Below are positions 1 through 8,212 of a stretch of DNA of 64,000 nucleotides, piece by piece (position 1 is the stretch's first letter; each line of letters starts with the position of its first letter). The translations under genes were made by a program, and so were the position numbers. This stretch comes from Thiemannella venezuelensis (GTDB lineage: Bacteria; Actinomycetota; Actinomycetes; Streptosporangiales; Streptosporangiaceae), in the NCBI RefSeq assembly GCF_014203605.1, contig NZ_JACHJJ010000001.1:372001-436000 (forward strand), written 5' to 3'. The notes below the pieces were generated by a model that was not told where the DNA came from, made no database searches, and saw only the letters and a program-made list of their open reading frames with translations.

Positions 1-73
1 CCGGTACGGCGGGCGCGACGGACAGGGGGACGAGGAGGCCGAGGCCTAGGAGCGTGCCGGATGTTCGGCGCAT
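1..73 (-). CDS. N-terminus of a secreted protein (runs off the window)
   Basis: An ATG at 73 on the minus strand opens a frame that continues to the window edge, giving 24 codons. The visible part looks like a signal peptide: a basic start (MRRTS), a hydrophobic core rich in Gly, Leu and Val, and an Ala/Pro/Val stretch that would suit a signal peptidase site. A GGAG ribosome binding site lies 6 bases upstream of the ATG. It is transcribed divergently from the kinase gene to its right. The function cannot be told from this fragment. Confidence 0.6.
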   Translation of the reverse strand, partial: MRRTSGTLLGLGLLVPLSVAPAVP

Positions 74-244
74 GGGCGTCTCCGCGCGCTAGGGAACGGG
101 GGAATCATCATTAGCAAGGAGAAGTATCACTTAAGTAGGACGATCTCAAAGATAGGATGATCTACCTGGGCTTTGCCGATTCGCATATGTTGGGTGTTCT
201 CAGGGGACTCCGGCGACTCACGGCTCAAGGACGGGGAGGTTCAC
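74..244. promoter_or_regulatory. Divergent intergenic region, AT-rich for this genome
   Basis: The 171 bases between the secreted-protein start and the kinase-WD40 gene are much richer in A and T than the surrounding DNA. On the plus strand TTAAGT (131-136) and TAGGAT (153-158) are separated by 16 bases and could be a promoter for the kinase gene. This pairing is weak. Confidence 0.3.
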
Positions 245-2629
245 GTGCCGGATACGCAGCCGCTGCGCCAGGGAGACCCACGGACTCTGGGCTCGTACCA
301 GGTGGTCGGGCGGCTGGGCGAGGGCGCCCAGGGCATCGTCTACGCCGGGCGGGCCGCCGACGGGACGATGGTCGCGATCAAGCTGCTCCACCCCCGCCTG
401 AGCAACACCGGCATCGACGGGGACCGTTTCCTCCGCGAGGTCGCCGCCGCCCGCAGGGTGGCCCAGTTCTGCACCGCCCAGGTCATCGGCGCCCACATGG
501 AGGGCGACAGCCCCTACATCGTGAGCGAGCTCGTCGAGGGCGTCTCCCTGCAGAAGGTCGTGCAGACCGAGGGGCCGCGCGCCGGCAACGCCCTGTACCG
601 GCTCGCGGTCGGCACGGTCACCGCGCTGGCCGCCATCCACCGGGCCGGGATCGTGCACCGCGACTTCAAACCGAGCAACGTGCTGCTCGGCTCCGACGGC
701 CCGCGGGTCATCGACTTCGGCATCGCCAGGGCGCTGGACTCGGCGCTGACCATGACGAGCGGCGTGGTCGGCACTCCGGCCTACATGTCGCCGGAACAGG
801 TCGCCGGGCAGCGCGTCGAGCCCCCCTCGGACATGTTCAGCTGGGGGCTGACCATGGCGTTCGCCGCGACCGGGCGGCCCGCCTTCGGCCAGGACAGCCT
901 GCCCGCCGTCATCTACCGGGTCATGAACGAGGACCCGGACCTGTCCGCGCTCCCGGACAACCTGCGGCCCATCGTGACCGCCTGCCTGAGCAAGCGGGCC
1001 GAGGAGCGGCCGAGCGCGTCCGAGGTGCTGTTCGCCCTGCTGGACAGCCAGGCGGAGGAGACGGCGGCGGCCGCCGATGCCGACCTCGACCGCTCCCTGG
1101 ACGCCGGTTCCCGGGCCGCGGCCGGCTCGCACCCCGCCCCGGACCCCGGTCCGCCCCCCGCTCCCGGGCCGGGCCCGGTGTTCGCTCCGCCGCACGCGGG
1201 ACCGCGAGCCGAGGAGACCCGCTGGGTACGGCCCTCCGGCCTGGACCCGGTGAGCGCCTTCGACGCCGGGGGAGGCCGGGGCGCCCCGCCGTCCGGCACC
1301 CCCTTCGCGTCCTCCGCCGGGTACCCGCCGGGCTCCCCCTACGGCCACCCCCAGGGAGCCCCGGCGGCGGGTGCGTTCCCCCCTCCGGCACCCGGGATCC
1401 TGCCCGGCGCGGTCCCCGGCCCGGCGGGCGAGGGACGGTCGCGGCGCAGGCGGGCCCTCCTGGTGGCCGGGGTGCTGACGGGCGCGCTCGCCCTGGCCGC
1501 CGGGGTGCTGGTGACCGTGCCGAACACGCTGGACCACTCTCCGGACCCCGTCGTGCGGCAGAACGCACAGGCCGAGAGCAGCGCGCAGCAGGCCCCGGCG
1601 CGGACCCCCTCCTCCACCCCCGCGCCCGCCTCGACGCCCGCCCCGGAGCAGACGCCCGTTCCCGAGCAGACGCCCGCGACGGTGGCCTTCGACGGGCAGG
1701 ACGGCAAGGCGCTCAAGGGCCACGGCAAGGCCGTCCAGTCGCTCGCCGACACCAAGATCGGTGATCGGCGGGTCGTGGTCTCCGGCGGGCAGGACGGGAC
1801 GCTGCGCATCTGGGATCCGGCCGCGCACAAGACGCTGCACCGGCTCCGCGGCCACCAGGGCGAGATCTACGCGGTCGCCGCCGTCACCGTCGGCGGCACG
1901 CCGTACGCGGTGACGGGCGGCTACGACCACACCGTCCGCCTGTGGAACCTGAAGACGCGCAAGGGCAGGCTGCTGGGTCACCACCCCATCGCGGTCTTCG
2001 CGGTCGCGGCCGGCCAGGTCAACGGCGCGCCGGTGGCCGTCACCGGCGACGGCGACGGCATGCTGTACGTCTGGAACCTCAAGAGCCGCCGGCAGACCAA
2101 GGCGATCCGGGCGCACCGCAACGACGTCAACTGGCTGGCCTTCGGCAAGGTCGGCGAGCGCACGGTGGTCGTGTCCGCCAGCGCCGACAAGTCCCTCAAG
2201 GTCTGGGACCTGACCCGCAAGAAGCAGTACGGCAAGACCTACAAGGGCCATGACAAGGCGGTCTTCTCCGTCGCCACGGGCACGCTGGGCGACCGGCCGG
2301 TGGTCGCCTCGGGCGGCAAGGACAAGCAGATCAGGATCTGGGACCCGAAGACGGCCAAGACCATCGGCAAGCCCCTCAAGGGCCACAAGGGCAACGTCTA
2401 CTCCCTGGCCTTCGGCCAGGTGGAGGGCCGCACGGTGCTGGTCTCCGGGAGCACCGACGGCACCGTCAGGCTCTGGGACCCGGTGGCCCGCGAGCCGCTC
2501 GGCAAGGCCGTCAAGGCGCACAAGGGCGGCGTCTACTCGGTGGACGTCGTCACCGTGGACGGCCGCCCCGCCGTCGTCTCGGCGGGCAAGGACCGGACGG
2601 TCAAGATCTGGAAGCTGGCGCTGAGCTGA
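245..2629 (+). CDS. Ser/Thr protein kinase with C-terminal WD40 repeats
   Basis: A 794-residue membrane kinase. The kinase domain covers about residues 15-280, with a glycine loop GEGAQG, AIK lysine, HRDFKPSN catalytic loop near residue 137 (Phe in place of the usual Leu) and IDFG near 157. A Pro/Gly-rich linker leads to a basic stretch and one membrane helix near 404-426, then a Pro/Thr/Gln spacer. About seven WD40 repeats follow (residues 490-794, each ending in forms such as RIWDP, RLWNL or KVWDL). The GTG at 245 was chosen because GGGGAGG lies just before it; the same frame is open back to 173 but has no binding site there. The layout suggests a cytoplasmic kinase with an extracellular propeller sensor. 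Its substrate is unknown. Confidence 0.9.
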   Translation: MPDTQPLRQGDPRTLGSYQVVGRLGEGAQGIVYAGRAADGTMVAIKLLHPRLSNTGIDGDRFLREVAAARRVAQFCTAQVIGAHMEGDSPYIVSELVEGVSLQKVVQTEGPRAGNALYRLAVGTVTALAAIHRAGIVHRDFKPSNVLLGSDGPRVIDFGIARALDSALTMTSGVVGTPAYMSPEQVAGQRVEPPSDMFSWGLTMAFAATGRPAFGQDSLPAVIYRVMNEDPDLSALPDNLRPIVTACLSKRAEERPSASEVLFALLDSQAEETAAAADADLDRSLDAGSRAAAGSHPAPDPGPPPAPGPGPVFAPPHAGPRAEETRWVRPSGLDPVSAFDAGGGRGAPPSGTPFASSAGYPPGSPYGHPQGAPAAGAFPPPAPGILPGAVPGPAGEGRSRRRRALLVAGVLTGALALAAGVLVTVPNTLDHSPDPVVRQNAQAESSAQQAPARTPSSTPAPASTPAPEQTPVPEQTPATVAFDGQDGKALKGHGKAVQSLADTKIGDRRVVVSGGQDGTLRIWDPAAHKTLHRLRGHQGEIYAVAAVTVGGTPYAVTGGYDHTVRLWNLKTRKGRLLGHHPIAVFAVAAGQVNGAPVAVTGDGDGMLYVWNLKSRRQTKAIRAHRNDVNWLAFGKVGERTVVVSASADKSLKVWDLTRKKQYGKTYKGHDKAVFSVATGTLGDRPVVASGGKDKQIRIWDPKTAKTIGKPLKGHKGNVYSLAFGQVEGRTVLVSGSTDGTVRLWDPVAREPLGKAVKAHKGGVYSVDVVTVDGRPAVVSAGKDRTVKIWKLALS

Positions 2630-2645
2630 CCGGGGGGCCGGTCAG
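2626..2645. terminator. Bidirectional terminator overlapping both stop codons
   Basis: CTGACCGG-GGGG-CCGGTCAG is a perfect 8-bp inverted repeat with a 4-base loop. It contains the TGA of the upstream kinase gene and the TGA of the convergent gene, so the two genes share one compact hairpin. Confidence 0.6.
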
Positions 2646-3361
2646 ACGAGCTCGGTGATGGCGTGGTGGGCGGCCACGCGGGCCCGCCGCACCGCGCGGT
2701 CGAGGTCGCGCAGGGCCTGGCTCCGCACGGCCACCTGGCCCGAGGTGAGCCCCCGGTCGTCGGCGGCCCGCAGCGCGGCGGACAGGCGGGCGGCCAGGGC
2801 GGCGACCCGGTGGGCGCGGGCGGGGTACCCGGGAGCGAGGCCCTCGCTCCCGACCGTCGTCCGCCGGTGGCCCTGGGCCGGCCCCTCCACGCCGCGCAGG
2901 GCGTCGGTCGCCGCGTGCATCGTGAGGGTCAGGTCGCGCTCGGCCTCGGCGAGGGAGGGCACGTCGGGGACGGCGGGGGAGGCCTCGAACACGCTCCAGC
3001 GCACTCCGGCGTACGATGATCCGCGGCGGTCCCGCACCGGGACCAGTCCGAGGCACCTGCCGGGAAGCACGGCCACCGCCGCCTGCCCGGCCTCGATGGC
3101 CGCGGCGTTGAAGGGGGGCGGGCCGGTGAGCCCGAGCGGGTCGCCCGCGACGGGGAGGGCCAGGCGCAGCGACGCCAGACCCTCGCCGCGCAGCCCGGCC
3201 AGGAAGCTCCGGAGCGGGACGTCGCCGTCGGCGGCGGCGACGAGCTGGGGGCCGGCCTGCCGCTCCGCGCGGTCGACGGCCTCGTCGAGACCGGCCTGCC
3301 GGGTGAGCCAGGCGTTGCCCCAGCAGACCAGTGTGGCCGAGATCGGTGAATCAGGGTGCAC
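2642..3361 (-). CDS. Conserved hypothetical protein
   Basis: A 239-residue protein that I do not recognise. It has no signal peptide, membrane helix or metal motif. The C-terminal half is helical and rich in Ala and Arg. The start is GTG at 3361. TATCGT at 3368-3373 on the minus strand ends 6 bases before it, and no Shine-Dalgarno sequence is seen, which suggests a leaderless transcript. It converges with the kinase gene on the left and diverges from the ABC ATPase on the right. Confidence 0.7.
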   Translation of the reverse strand: MHPDSPISATLVCWGNAWLTRQAGLDEAVDRAERQAGPQLVAAADGDVPLRSFLAGLRGEGLASLRLALPVAGDPLGLTGPPPFNAAAIEAGQAAVAVLPGRCLGLVPVRDRRGSSYAGVRWSVFEASPAVPDVPSLAEAERDLTLTMHAATDALRGVEGPAQGHRRTTVGSEGLAPGYPARAHRVAALAARLSAALRAADDRGLTSGQVAVRSQALRDLDRAVRRARVAAHHAITELV

Positions 3362-3424
3362 CGGTCCACGATATGTCCTCGCCCTGCAATAGGTTTGTAC
3401 GAGCGATCCAAGGAGGCGTGGGGC

Positions 3425-4219
3425 ATGGGCGGTCAGGTGCTTCGGCTACAGGACGTCACCGTCCGCAGAGACGGGGCGGCCCTGCTGAGGGACATCGACT
3501 GGACCGTCCACGAGGACGAGCGCTGGGTCGTCATCGGGCCCAACGGCGCGGGGAAGACCACGCTGCTCCAGGTCGTCGGGGCGATGCTGTTCCCCACCGA
3601 GGGCGTCGTGGAGATCCTGGGCGAGCGGCTCGGGCAGACCGACGTGTTCGAGCTGCGGCCCCGGATCGGGCTGGCGAGCGCGGCGCTGGCGGAGAAGGTG
3701 CCGCCGGACGAGAAGGTCATCGACCTGGTGCTCACCGCGTCCTACGCGATCCTCGGCCGCTGGACGGAGGAGTACGACTCCAACGACGTCACCCGGGCCG
3801 TCGAGCTGATCGACCAGCTCGGCTGCGCCCACCTGATCAGGCGCCGGTTCGGCACCCTCTCGGAGGGCGAGCGCAAGCGGGTGCAGATCGCCAGGGCGCT
3901 GATGCCCGATCCCGAGCTGCTCCTGCTGGACGAGCCCGCCGCCGGGCTGGACCTGGGCGGCAGGGAGGACCTGGTCCGCCGCCTGTCGACCTTCGCGAAC
4001 GACCCCAAGGCCCCCTCGATGGTGCTGGTCACCCACCACGTGGAGGAGGTGCCCCTGGGATTCACCCACGCCCTGCTGCTCCGGCACGGCTCCGTGGTCG
4101 CCCAGGGCCCGATCGAGCACGTGATGACCGCCGACAACCTCGCCCGCACCTTCGGCATCCCGCTGGGCCTGGAGCGCGGATCCGACGGCCGCTGGTACGC
4201 CCGCGCGCATCAGTTCTGA
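3425..4219 (+). CDS. ABC transporter ATP-binding protein (no permease nearby)
   Basis: A 264-residue soluble ABC ATPase. It has Walker A GPNGAGKT near residue 38, the signature LSEGERKR near 145, Walker B LLLLDEPAAG near 164 and an H-loop in TTHH-like context (VTHHVEE). The ATG at 3425 follows AAGGAGG at about 3410-3416; the frame is open further upstream but without a better start. No membrane partner lies next to it. Its fold resembles the single-domain ATPases of the iron-chelate or ModF-like kind, but the substrate cannot be assigned. Confidence 0.85.
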   Translation: MGGQVLRLQDVTVRRDGAALLRDIDWTVHEDERWVVIGPNGAGKTTLLQVVGAMLFPTEGVVEILGERLGQTDVFELRPRIGLASAALAEKVPPDEKVIDLVLTASYAILGRWTEEYDSNDVTRAVELIDQLGCAHLIRRRFGTLSEGERKRVQIARALMPDPELLLLDEPAAGLDLGGREDLVRRLSTFANDPKAPSMVLVTHHVEEVPLGFTHALLLRHGSVVAQGPIEHVMTADNLARTFGIPLGLERGSDGRWYARAHQF

Positions 4220-4255
4220 GTCGTTACGGCGTGCTCCGCGTCAAGAAAAGTAAAA

Positions 4256-4270
4256 CGAAATATCATTTCG
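4256..4270. repeat. Small inverted repeat in an AT-rich gap
   Basis: CGAAAT-ATC-ATTTCG lies in the gap between the ABC ATPase and the SPFH gene, inside an unusually A-rich stretch. It could be an operator or part of a terminator; there is no T-run after it. Confidence 0.35.
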
Positions 4271-4312
4271 GGGACGAGAGATCCACCTGACTCGACCGTC
4301 CGGAGTGGCCAT

Positions 4313-5353
4313 ATGGGACCATCGCTCATCGCCGCCCTCGTCGTGGTGGCCGTCGCAGGGTTCGCGCTGATCCGGACGGTCCGCATCGTCCCGCAGGCCA
4401 CCGCGGGGATCGTGGAGCGGCTCGGAAGATACCACCGCACGCTCCTGCCCGGGCTCAACCTGGTGGTCCCCTTCATCGACCGGATCAAGGGCACGATCGA
4501 CCTGCGCGAGCAGGTCGTCTCGTTCCCGCCGCAGCCGGTCATCACCTCCGACAACCTCGTGGTCTCCATCGACACGGTGATCTACTTCCAGGTCGTCGAC
4601 CCGCGGGCCGCCACCTACGAGATCGCCAACTTCCTGATCGGCGTCGAGCAGCTCACCGTGACGACGCTGCGCAACGTGGTCGGCGGCATGGACCTGGAGC
4701 GCACGCTGACCTCCCGCGAGGAGATCAACACCGAGCTCCGCGGGGTCCTCGACGACGCCACCGGCAGGTGGGGGATCCGGGTCAACCGGGTCGAGCTCAA
4801 GGCGATCGATCCGCCGGCCTCCATCCAGGACTCGATGGAGAAGCAGATGCGCGCCGACCGCGACAAGCGGGCCGCCGTGCTCGCCGCCGAGGGACAGAAG
4901 CAGGCGGCGATCCTCACCGCCGAGGGACAGAAGCAGGCCGTGGTCCTCAAGGCGCGCGGCGACGCCGAGGCCGCGGTGCTCAAGGCCCAGGCCGAGGCCG
5001 AGGCCAAGGCGATGCGGGCCAAGGGAGAGGCCGACGCGATCGCGATGGTGTTCCGGGCCATCCACGAGGGCAAGCCCGACCAGCAGCTCCTCGCCTACCA
5101 GTACCTGCAGATGCTCCCGAAGATCGCTCAGGGCGGCGCCAACAAGCTGTGGATCGTGCCCTCGGAGATGGGCAGGGCCCTGGAGGGGCTGGGCGGCCTG
5201 TTCGCGAACGCCGCCGGCACGGCCGGCGACACGACCGGCGGCGACGGGATCCCGGGGGTCCCGGAGCCCAGGTCTCCCGGGGCCGCGGGCATCGACCGGG
5301 CCGACCTCCCCGGCCGGGACCTGCCGGGAAAGGACACCCCCGCCGCCGGGTAG
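4313..5353 (+). CDS. SPFH/band 7 (stomatin-like) membrane protein
   Basis: A 346-residue protein of the slipin/QmcA type. An N-terminal membrane anchor covers residues 1-22, followed by the SPFH domain (about 24-190) with the typical start IVERLGRYHRTLLPGLN. An Ala/Glu/Lys/Gln-rich coiled region (about 185-250) repeats the motif AEGQKQA, and the tail is Gly/Pro-rich. Such proteins oligomerise in membrane microdomains; no NfeD partner is adjacent. The ATG at 4313 has a GGAG upstream. Confidence 0.88.
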   Translation: MGPSLIAALVVVAVAGFALIRTVRIVPQATAGIVERLGRYHRTLLPGLNLVVPFIDRIKGTIDLREQVVSFPPQPVITSDNLVVSIDTVIYFQVVDPRAATYEIANFLIGVEQLTVTTLRNVVGGMDLERTLTSREEINTELRGVLDDATGRWGIRVNRVELKAIDPPASIQDSMEKQMRADRDKRAAVLAAEGQKQAAILTAEGQKQAVVLKARGDAEAAVLKAQAEAEAKAMRAKGEADAIAMVFRAIHEGKPDQQLLAYQYLQMLPKIAQGGANKLWIVPSEMGRALEGLGGLFANAAGTAGDTTGGDGIPGVPEPRSPGAAGIDRADLPGRDLPGKDTPAAG

Positions 5354-5431
5354 GGACGTCCCTCTCCTAAGGTGCGGTGAAGTGCCGTGCACCGGTCACG
5401 GGCGCGAGCCGTACGAGTGAGGAGGGCGTTC

Positions 5432-6211
5432 ATGACGCCGTGGGAGGCGGTCGCGATCTTCGCGGCCGGAGTCGGGGCCGGGGGCATCAACGCCGTCGTC
5501 GGTTCCGGATCGCTGATCACGTTCCCGACGATGGTGGCGGTGGGGCTGCCGCCGATCGTGGCCAACGTCTCCAACAACATCGGGCTGGTGCCCGGTTCGC
5601 TGACCGGGGCGCTCGGCTACCGCGCCGAGCTGAAGGGGCAGCGCGACCGGCTGGTCCGGCTGGGGCTCGGGTCGCTGCTCGGCTCCCTCATCGGCGGCGT
5701 GCTCCTGCTCTCCCTGCCCGAACGCACCTTCACCGTGGTCGTGTCGCTCCTGATCGGCCTGGCGTGCGTGCTGGTCGTCCTCCAGCCGAGGCTCGGCGCC
5801 TGGGTGAGCGCCCGGCGCGAGCACGACCACCCGCACGGCGGCCCCTGGCTCTGGCTCGGCGTCTTCGCGGCCGGGATCTACGGCGGCTACTTCGGCGCGG
5901 CCCAGGGCGTGCTGCTCATCGGGCTGCTCGGCATCTTCCTCGACGACGACCTGCAGCGGGTCAACGCCGCGAAGAACGTGCTCTCCCTCCTGGTCAACGC
6001 GATTGCGGCGGTGCTGTTCATCCTCGCCGACACGCTGGACCTGTTCGCCGCCGCCTCGGTGAGCTGGACGGCGGTGCTGCTGGTGGCGGCGGGCGCGACG
6101 ATCGGCGGCTTCCTCGGCGCCCGGGTGGGCCGGAAGCTGCCGGCCCCGGTGCTGCGGGGGTTCATCGTCTGCGTCGGCGTCGCCGCCATAGTCAAACTGG
6201 TGTACGGGTAA
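5432..6211 (+). CDS. TSUP (TauE/SafE) family sulfite/sulfur exporter-like permease
   Basis: A 259-residue membrane protein with about eight hydrophobic segments. The first carries the family pattern AGGINAVVGSGSLITFP, which recurs in weaker form in the second half (GGYFGAAQGVLLIG), as expected for the duplicated TSUP fold. The family moves sulfite, sulfoacetate or related anions; the substrate here is unknown. ATG 5432 follows GAGGAGGG, which favours it over an upstream in-frame start. Confidence 0.85.
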   Translation: MTPWEAVAIFAAGVGAGGINAVVGSGSLITFPTMVAVGLPPIVANVSNNIGLVPGSLTGALGYRAELKGQRDRLVRLGLGSLLGSLIGGVLLLSLPERTFTVVVSLLIGLACVLVVLQPRLGAWVSARREHDHPHGGPWLWLGVFAAGIYGGYFGAAQGVLLIGLLGIFLDDDLQRVNAAKNVLSLLVNAIAAVLFILADTLDLFAAASVSWTAVLLVAAGATIGGFLGARVGRKLPAPVLRGFIVCVGVAAIVKLVYG

Positions 6212-6227
6212 AACAACCAGCTACGGG

Positions 6228-6233
6228 TATAAA
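6228..6233 (+). promoter_or_regulatory. Possible -10 box for a leaderless gene
   Basis: TATAAA ends 6 bases before the GTG at 6240. No Shine-Dalgarno sequence precedes that GTG. The spacing fits transcription starting at the start codon. Confidence 0.4.
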
Positions 6234-6239
6234 TCCGGC

Positions 6240-6470
6240 GTGAAGGGTGACAGGGTAGAGATCGTCATCGACGCGGGGGACACCTCGCGAACCTACGAGG
6301 TCGAAGCGACCAAGGCGGGCCGCCGGGTCGAGATCGCCAACCAGCGCGGCGGCGTGGTCGAGGTGAGCGAGGTCACCCGGAGCGGTACGGCGGTGCGGAC
6401 CGCCAGGTTCATGTCGAGCCGGATCCTCGCCCTCGTCGAGCATCCCGCGGACGGCGCGGCCGACGACTGA
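6240..6470 (+). CDS. Small hypothetical protein
   Basis: A 76-residue protein of unknown function. It is mostly predicted beta strand, with alternating charged and hydrophobic residues (EIVIDAGDTSRTYEVEA), and ends in an acidic tail. The GTG at 6240 has a TATAAA just upstream and probably begins a leaderless message. The gene sits 28 bases after the TSUP permease and converges with the Rieske gene. Confidence 0.6.
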   Translation: MKGDRVEIVIDAGDTSRTYEVEATKAGRRVEIANQRGGVVEVSEVTRSGTAVRTARFMSSRILALVEHPADGAADD

Positions 6471-6474
6471 CGCC

Positions 6475-6494
6475 GGACCGGGCCCGGGCGGTCC
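6475..6494. terminator. Hairpin between convergent genes
   Basis: GGACCG-GGCCCGGG-CGGTCC lies 4 bases after the small gene ending at 6470 and could end its transcript. The stem is only 6 bp. Confidence 0.4.
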
Positions 6495-6600
6495 CGAGGC
6501 GTTCGGCGGCTCGGGAACCCCGCCCGCAGCGCCCCGGCGGGCGGGGTGGGCGGTACGGGGCCGCCGGCACGGGACCCGGTGGCGCGGTCCCGCCCCGGGC

Positions 6601-7515
6601 TCACGCCTGCGCGGGGCGGACCTGGATGATGCCGTCGCGGCGGATCCGCGTCTCGAAGGCCGGCTGGGGGGCCGTGCCGGGACCGTGCACGACGGCCCCG
6701 TCCGAGAGCCGGAAGGTGCTCCCGTGCCACGGGCAGACCACGCAGGTGGTCCCGTCGTCGGCGATCAGCCGCCCCTGGTGGAGCGGGCCGGCCAGGTGCG
6801 AGCAGCGGTCGGCCAGCACGTTCACCGTCTCGCCGACCCGGAGCACGAACAGGTCGATGTAGCCCAGCCGCCGGGCGACCGGACGGCCGTCCGGCAGGTC
6901 CTTCAGGGCGCATAGGTCGTGCCAGCCGAGCGGGACCAGGTGGGTGACCGACTCGGCGTGGTTGGCCCCGGCCGCCTGCCGGTAGGCCAGGTGCCCGCCG
7001 AGGTAGCCGCCCAGGCCCGCCGCGGCCAGCCCGGCGAACGACAGGCTCCGCCCGGTCCGCTCGCGTCCGGCCAGGCGCATCGCCAGTGAGCCGGCGTAGA
7101 GGCCGATCGCGGTCACGTTGGCGAGCGCGTGCACGAATCCGACGCGCTGCTGCTCCCGGTGGAGGGAGGACCAGTCGGTGATCCCGGCCGCCGCGGTGGG
7201 CAGCACTCCGCCGAGCCCGGTGGCGAGCATCACCCGCGCCGCGCGGGGCTCCACCCTGGCCAGGTCCAGCACGGCGGTGGCCAGCAGGCAGCCCAGGCTG
7301 AAGGTGGCCAGCGGGGGATGGAGGGGCTTGCCGGTCGGGACCCCGTGCAGCGCGTCGCGCAGCGGCCCGGGGCCGAGTTTCCGGCGCACGGCCTTGGCGA
7401 GCCCGCGGATCGGCCGGTCCATCCGTGACGATCTCTCGATCCGGCCGGGGAGATCGATCGGGGGCACCAGTCGTCTGAGGCTCCGGCGCCCCGTGTTCAC
7501 TGTTTCCTTCACCAT
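6601..7515 (-). CDS. Membrane Rieske [2Fe-2S] protein with DUF2231 domain
   Basis: A 304-residue two-part protein. The N-terminal two thirds form a DUF2231-like membrane unit (HPPLATFSLG and several helices through about residue 175). The C-terminal third is a Rieske domain with cluster ligands in CSHLAGPLHQG (near 236) and CPWHGSTFRL (near 260), the classical C-x-H...C-x-x-H pair. It is probably a membrane-bound electron-transfer or oxygenase-type ferredoxin component; no partner oxygenase is adjacent. ATG 7515 follows a GAGGGGG sequence. Confidence 0.85.
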   Translation of the reverse strand: MVKETVNTGRRSLRRLVPPIDLPGRIERSSRMDRPIRGLAKAVRRKLGPGPLRDALHGVPTGKPLHPPLATFSLGCLLATAVLDLARVEPRAARVMLATGLGGVLPTAAAGITDWSSLHREQQRVGFVHALANVTAIGLYAGSLAMRLAGRERTGRSLSFAGLAAAGLGGYLGGHLAYRQAAGANHAESVTHLVPLGWHDLCALKDLPDGRPVARRLGYIDLFVLRVGETVNVLADRCSHLAGPLHQGRLIADDGTTCVVCPWHGSTFRLSDGAVVHGPGTAPQPAFETRIRRDGIIQVRPAQA

Positions 7516-7556
7516 CGCCCCCTCTCAAGCAATTAGGGACCTACCCCAGGAGCGCG

Positions 7557-8162
7557 TTATGCACGCGCCAGATGTCCACGCCTGACGGAGAGCTCGATGA
7601 TCTCGGTGGCGTAGGCGCCGAGCGTCGGCGAGCCCTCCTCGATGATCCGCACCTTCTCCAGCACCTGCTCGGCGGTGACCTTGTAGAGCGACCAGGTGCC
7701 GCCCTCGTTGTGGTGGTTGGCCATGATCGGCGCGATCCGGTCCAGGGCCTTGGCGAAGCGGGCCTCGGGCGTCACGCGCTCCTCGAACTCGTCCCAGAGC
7801 GCGCGCAGCCGCTTGGCCTGGTCCTCGGGGAGCAGCCCGAAGATCCGGTCGGCGGCCTTGCGCTCGATGCCGAGCTGGGCCTCCACGGCCGGGCTGTCGT
7901 AGATGAACGTGTCGCCGGCGTCGATCTCCACGATGTCGTGGACGAGCAGCATCGCGACGACCCTGTCCATGTCCGTCCCCGGAGGAGCGTGCTCGGCCAG
8001 CACCATCGCCAGCATGCCGACGTACCACGAGTGCTCGGCGTCGTTCTCCCGCCGCGACCCGTCCATCAGGGTGTTGCGGCGGACGATGCGTCTGAGCTTG
8101 TCGATTTCCATGGCGAAGGCGAGCTGGGCGTGCAGGCGGTCCTGTCCTGGAGGGGTGGTCAC
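7557..8162 (-). CDS. HD-domain hydrolase (YfbR/5'-deoxynucleotidase-like)
   Basis: A 201-residue metal-dependent phosphohydrolase. The metal ligands are visible as the H of ENDAEHSW, the HD of LLVHDIVEID and the D of ALDRIAP. Members of this family dephosphorylate (deoxy)nucleotides. The GTG at 8162 was chosen over the ATG at 8111 because the family normally has a QLAF-x-x-EIDKLR segment before and through the internal Met. It lies 50 bases downstream of the oxidoreductase gene on the same strand and may be co-transcribed. Confidence 0.82.
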   Translation of the reverse strand: MTTPPGQDRLHAQLAFAMEIDKLRRIVRRNTLMDGSRRENDAEHSWYVGMLAMVLAEHAPPGTDMDRVVAMLLVHDIVEIDAGDTFIYDSPAVEAQLGIERKAADRIFGLLPEDQAKRLRALWDEFEERVTPEARFAKALDRIAPIMANHHNEGGTWSLYKVTAEQVLEKVRIIEEGSPTLGAYATEIIELSVRRGHLARA

Positions 8163-8212
8163 CTGCGCAAGCCTAGTCCGAGCCGGAGGTTCTTTCCCGA
8201 TCGGCCATGCGG

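Noticed and set aside
218-2521. Long minus-strand frame opposite the first kinase-WD40 gene
   Set aside because: Antisense of a repeat-rich GC-rich gene, with no start signal and no recognisable domain.
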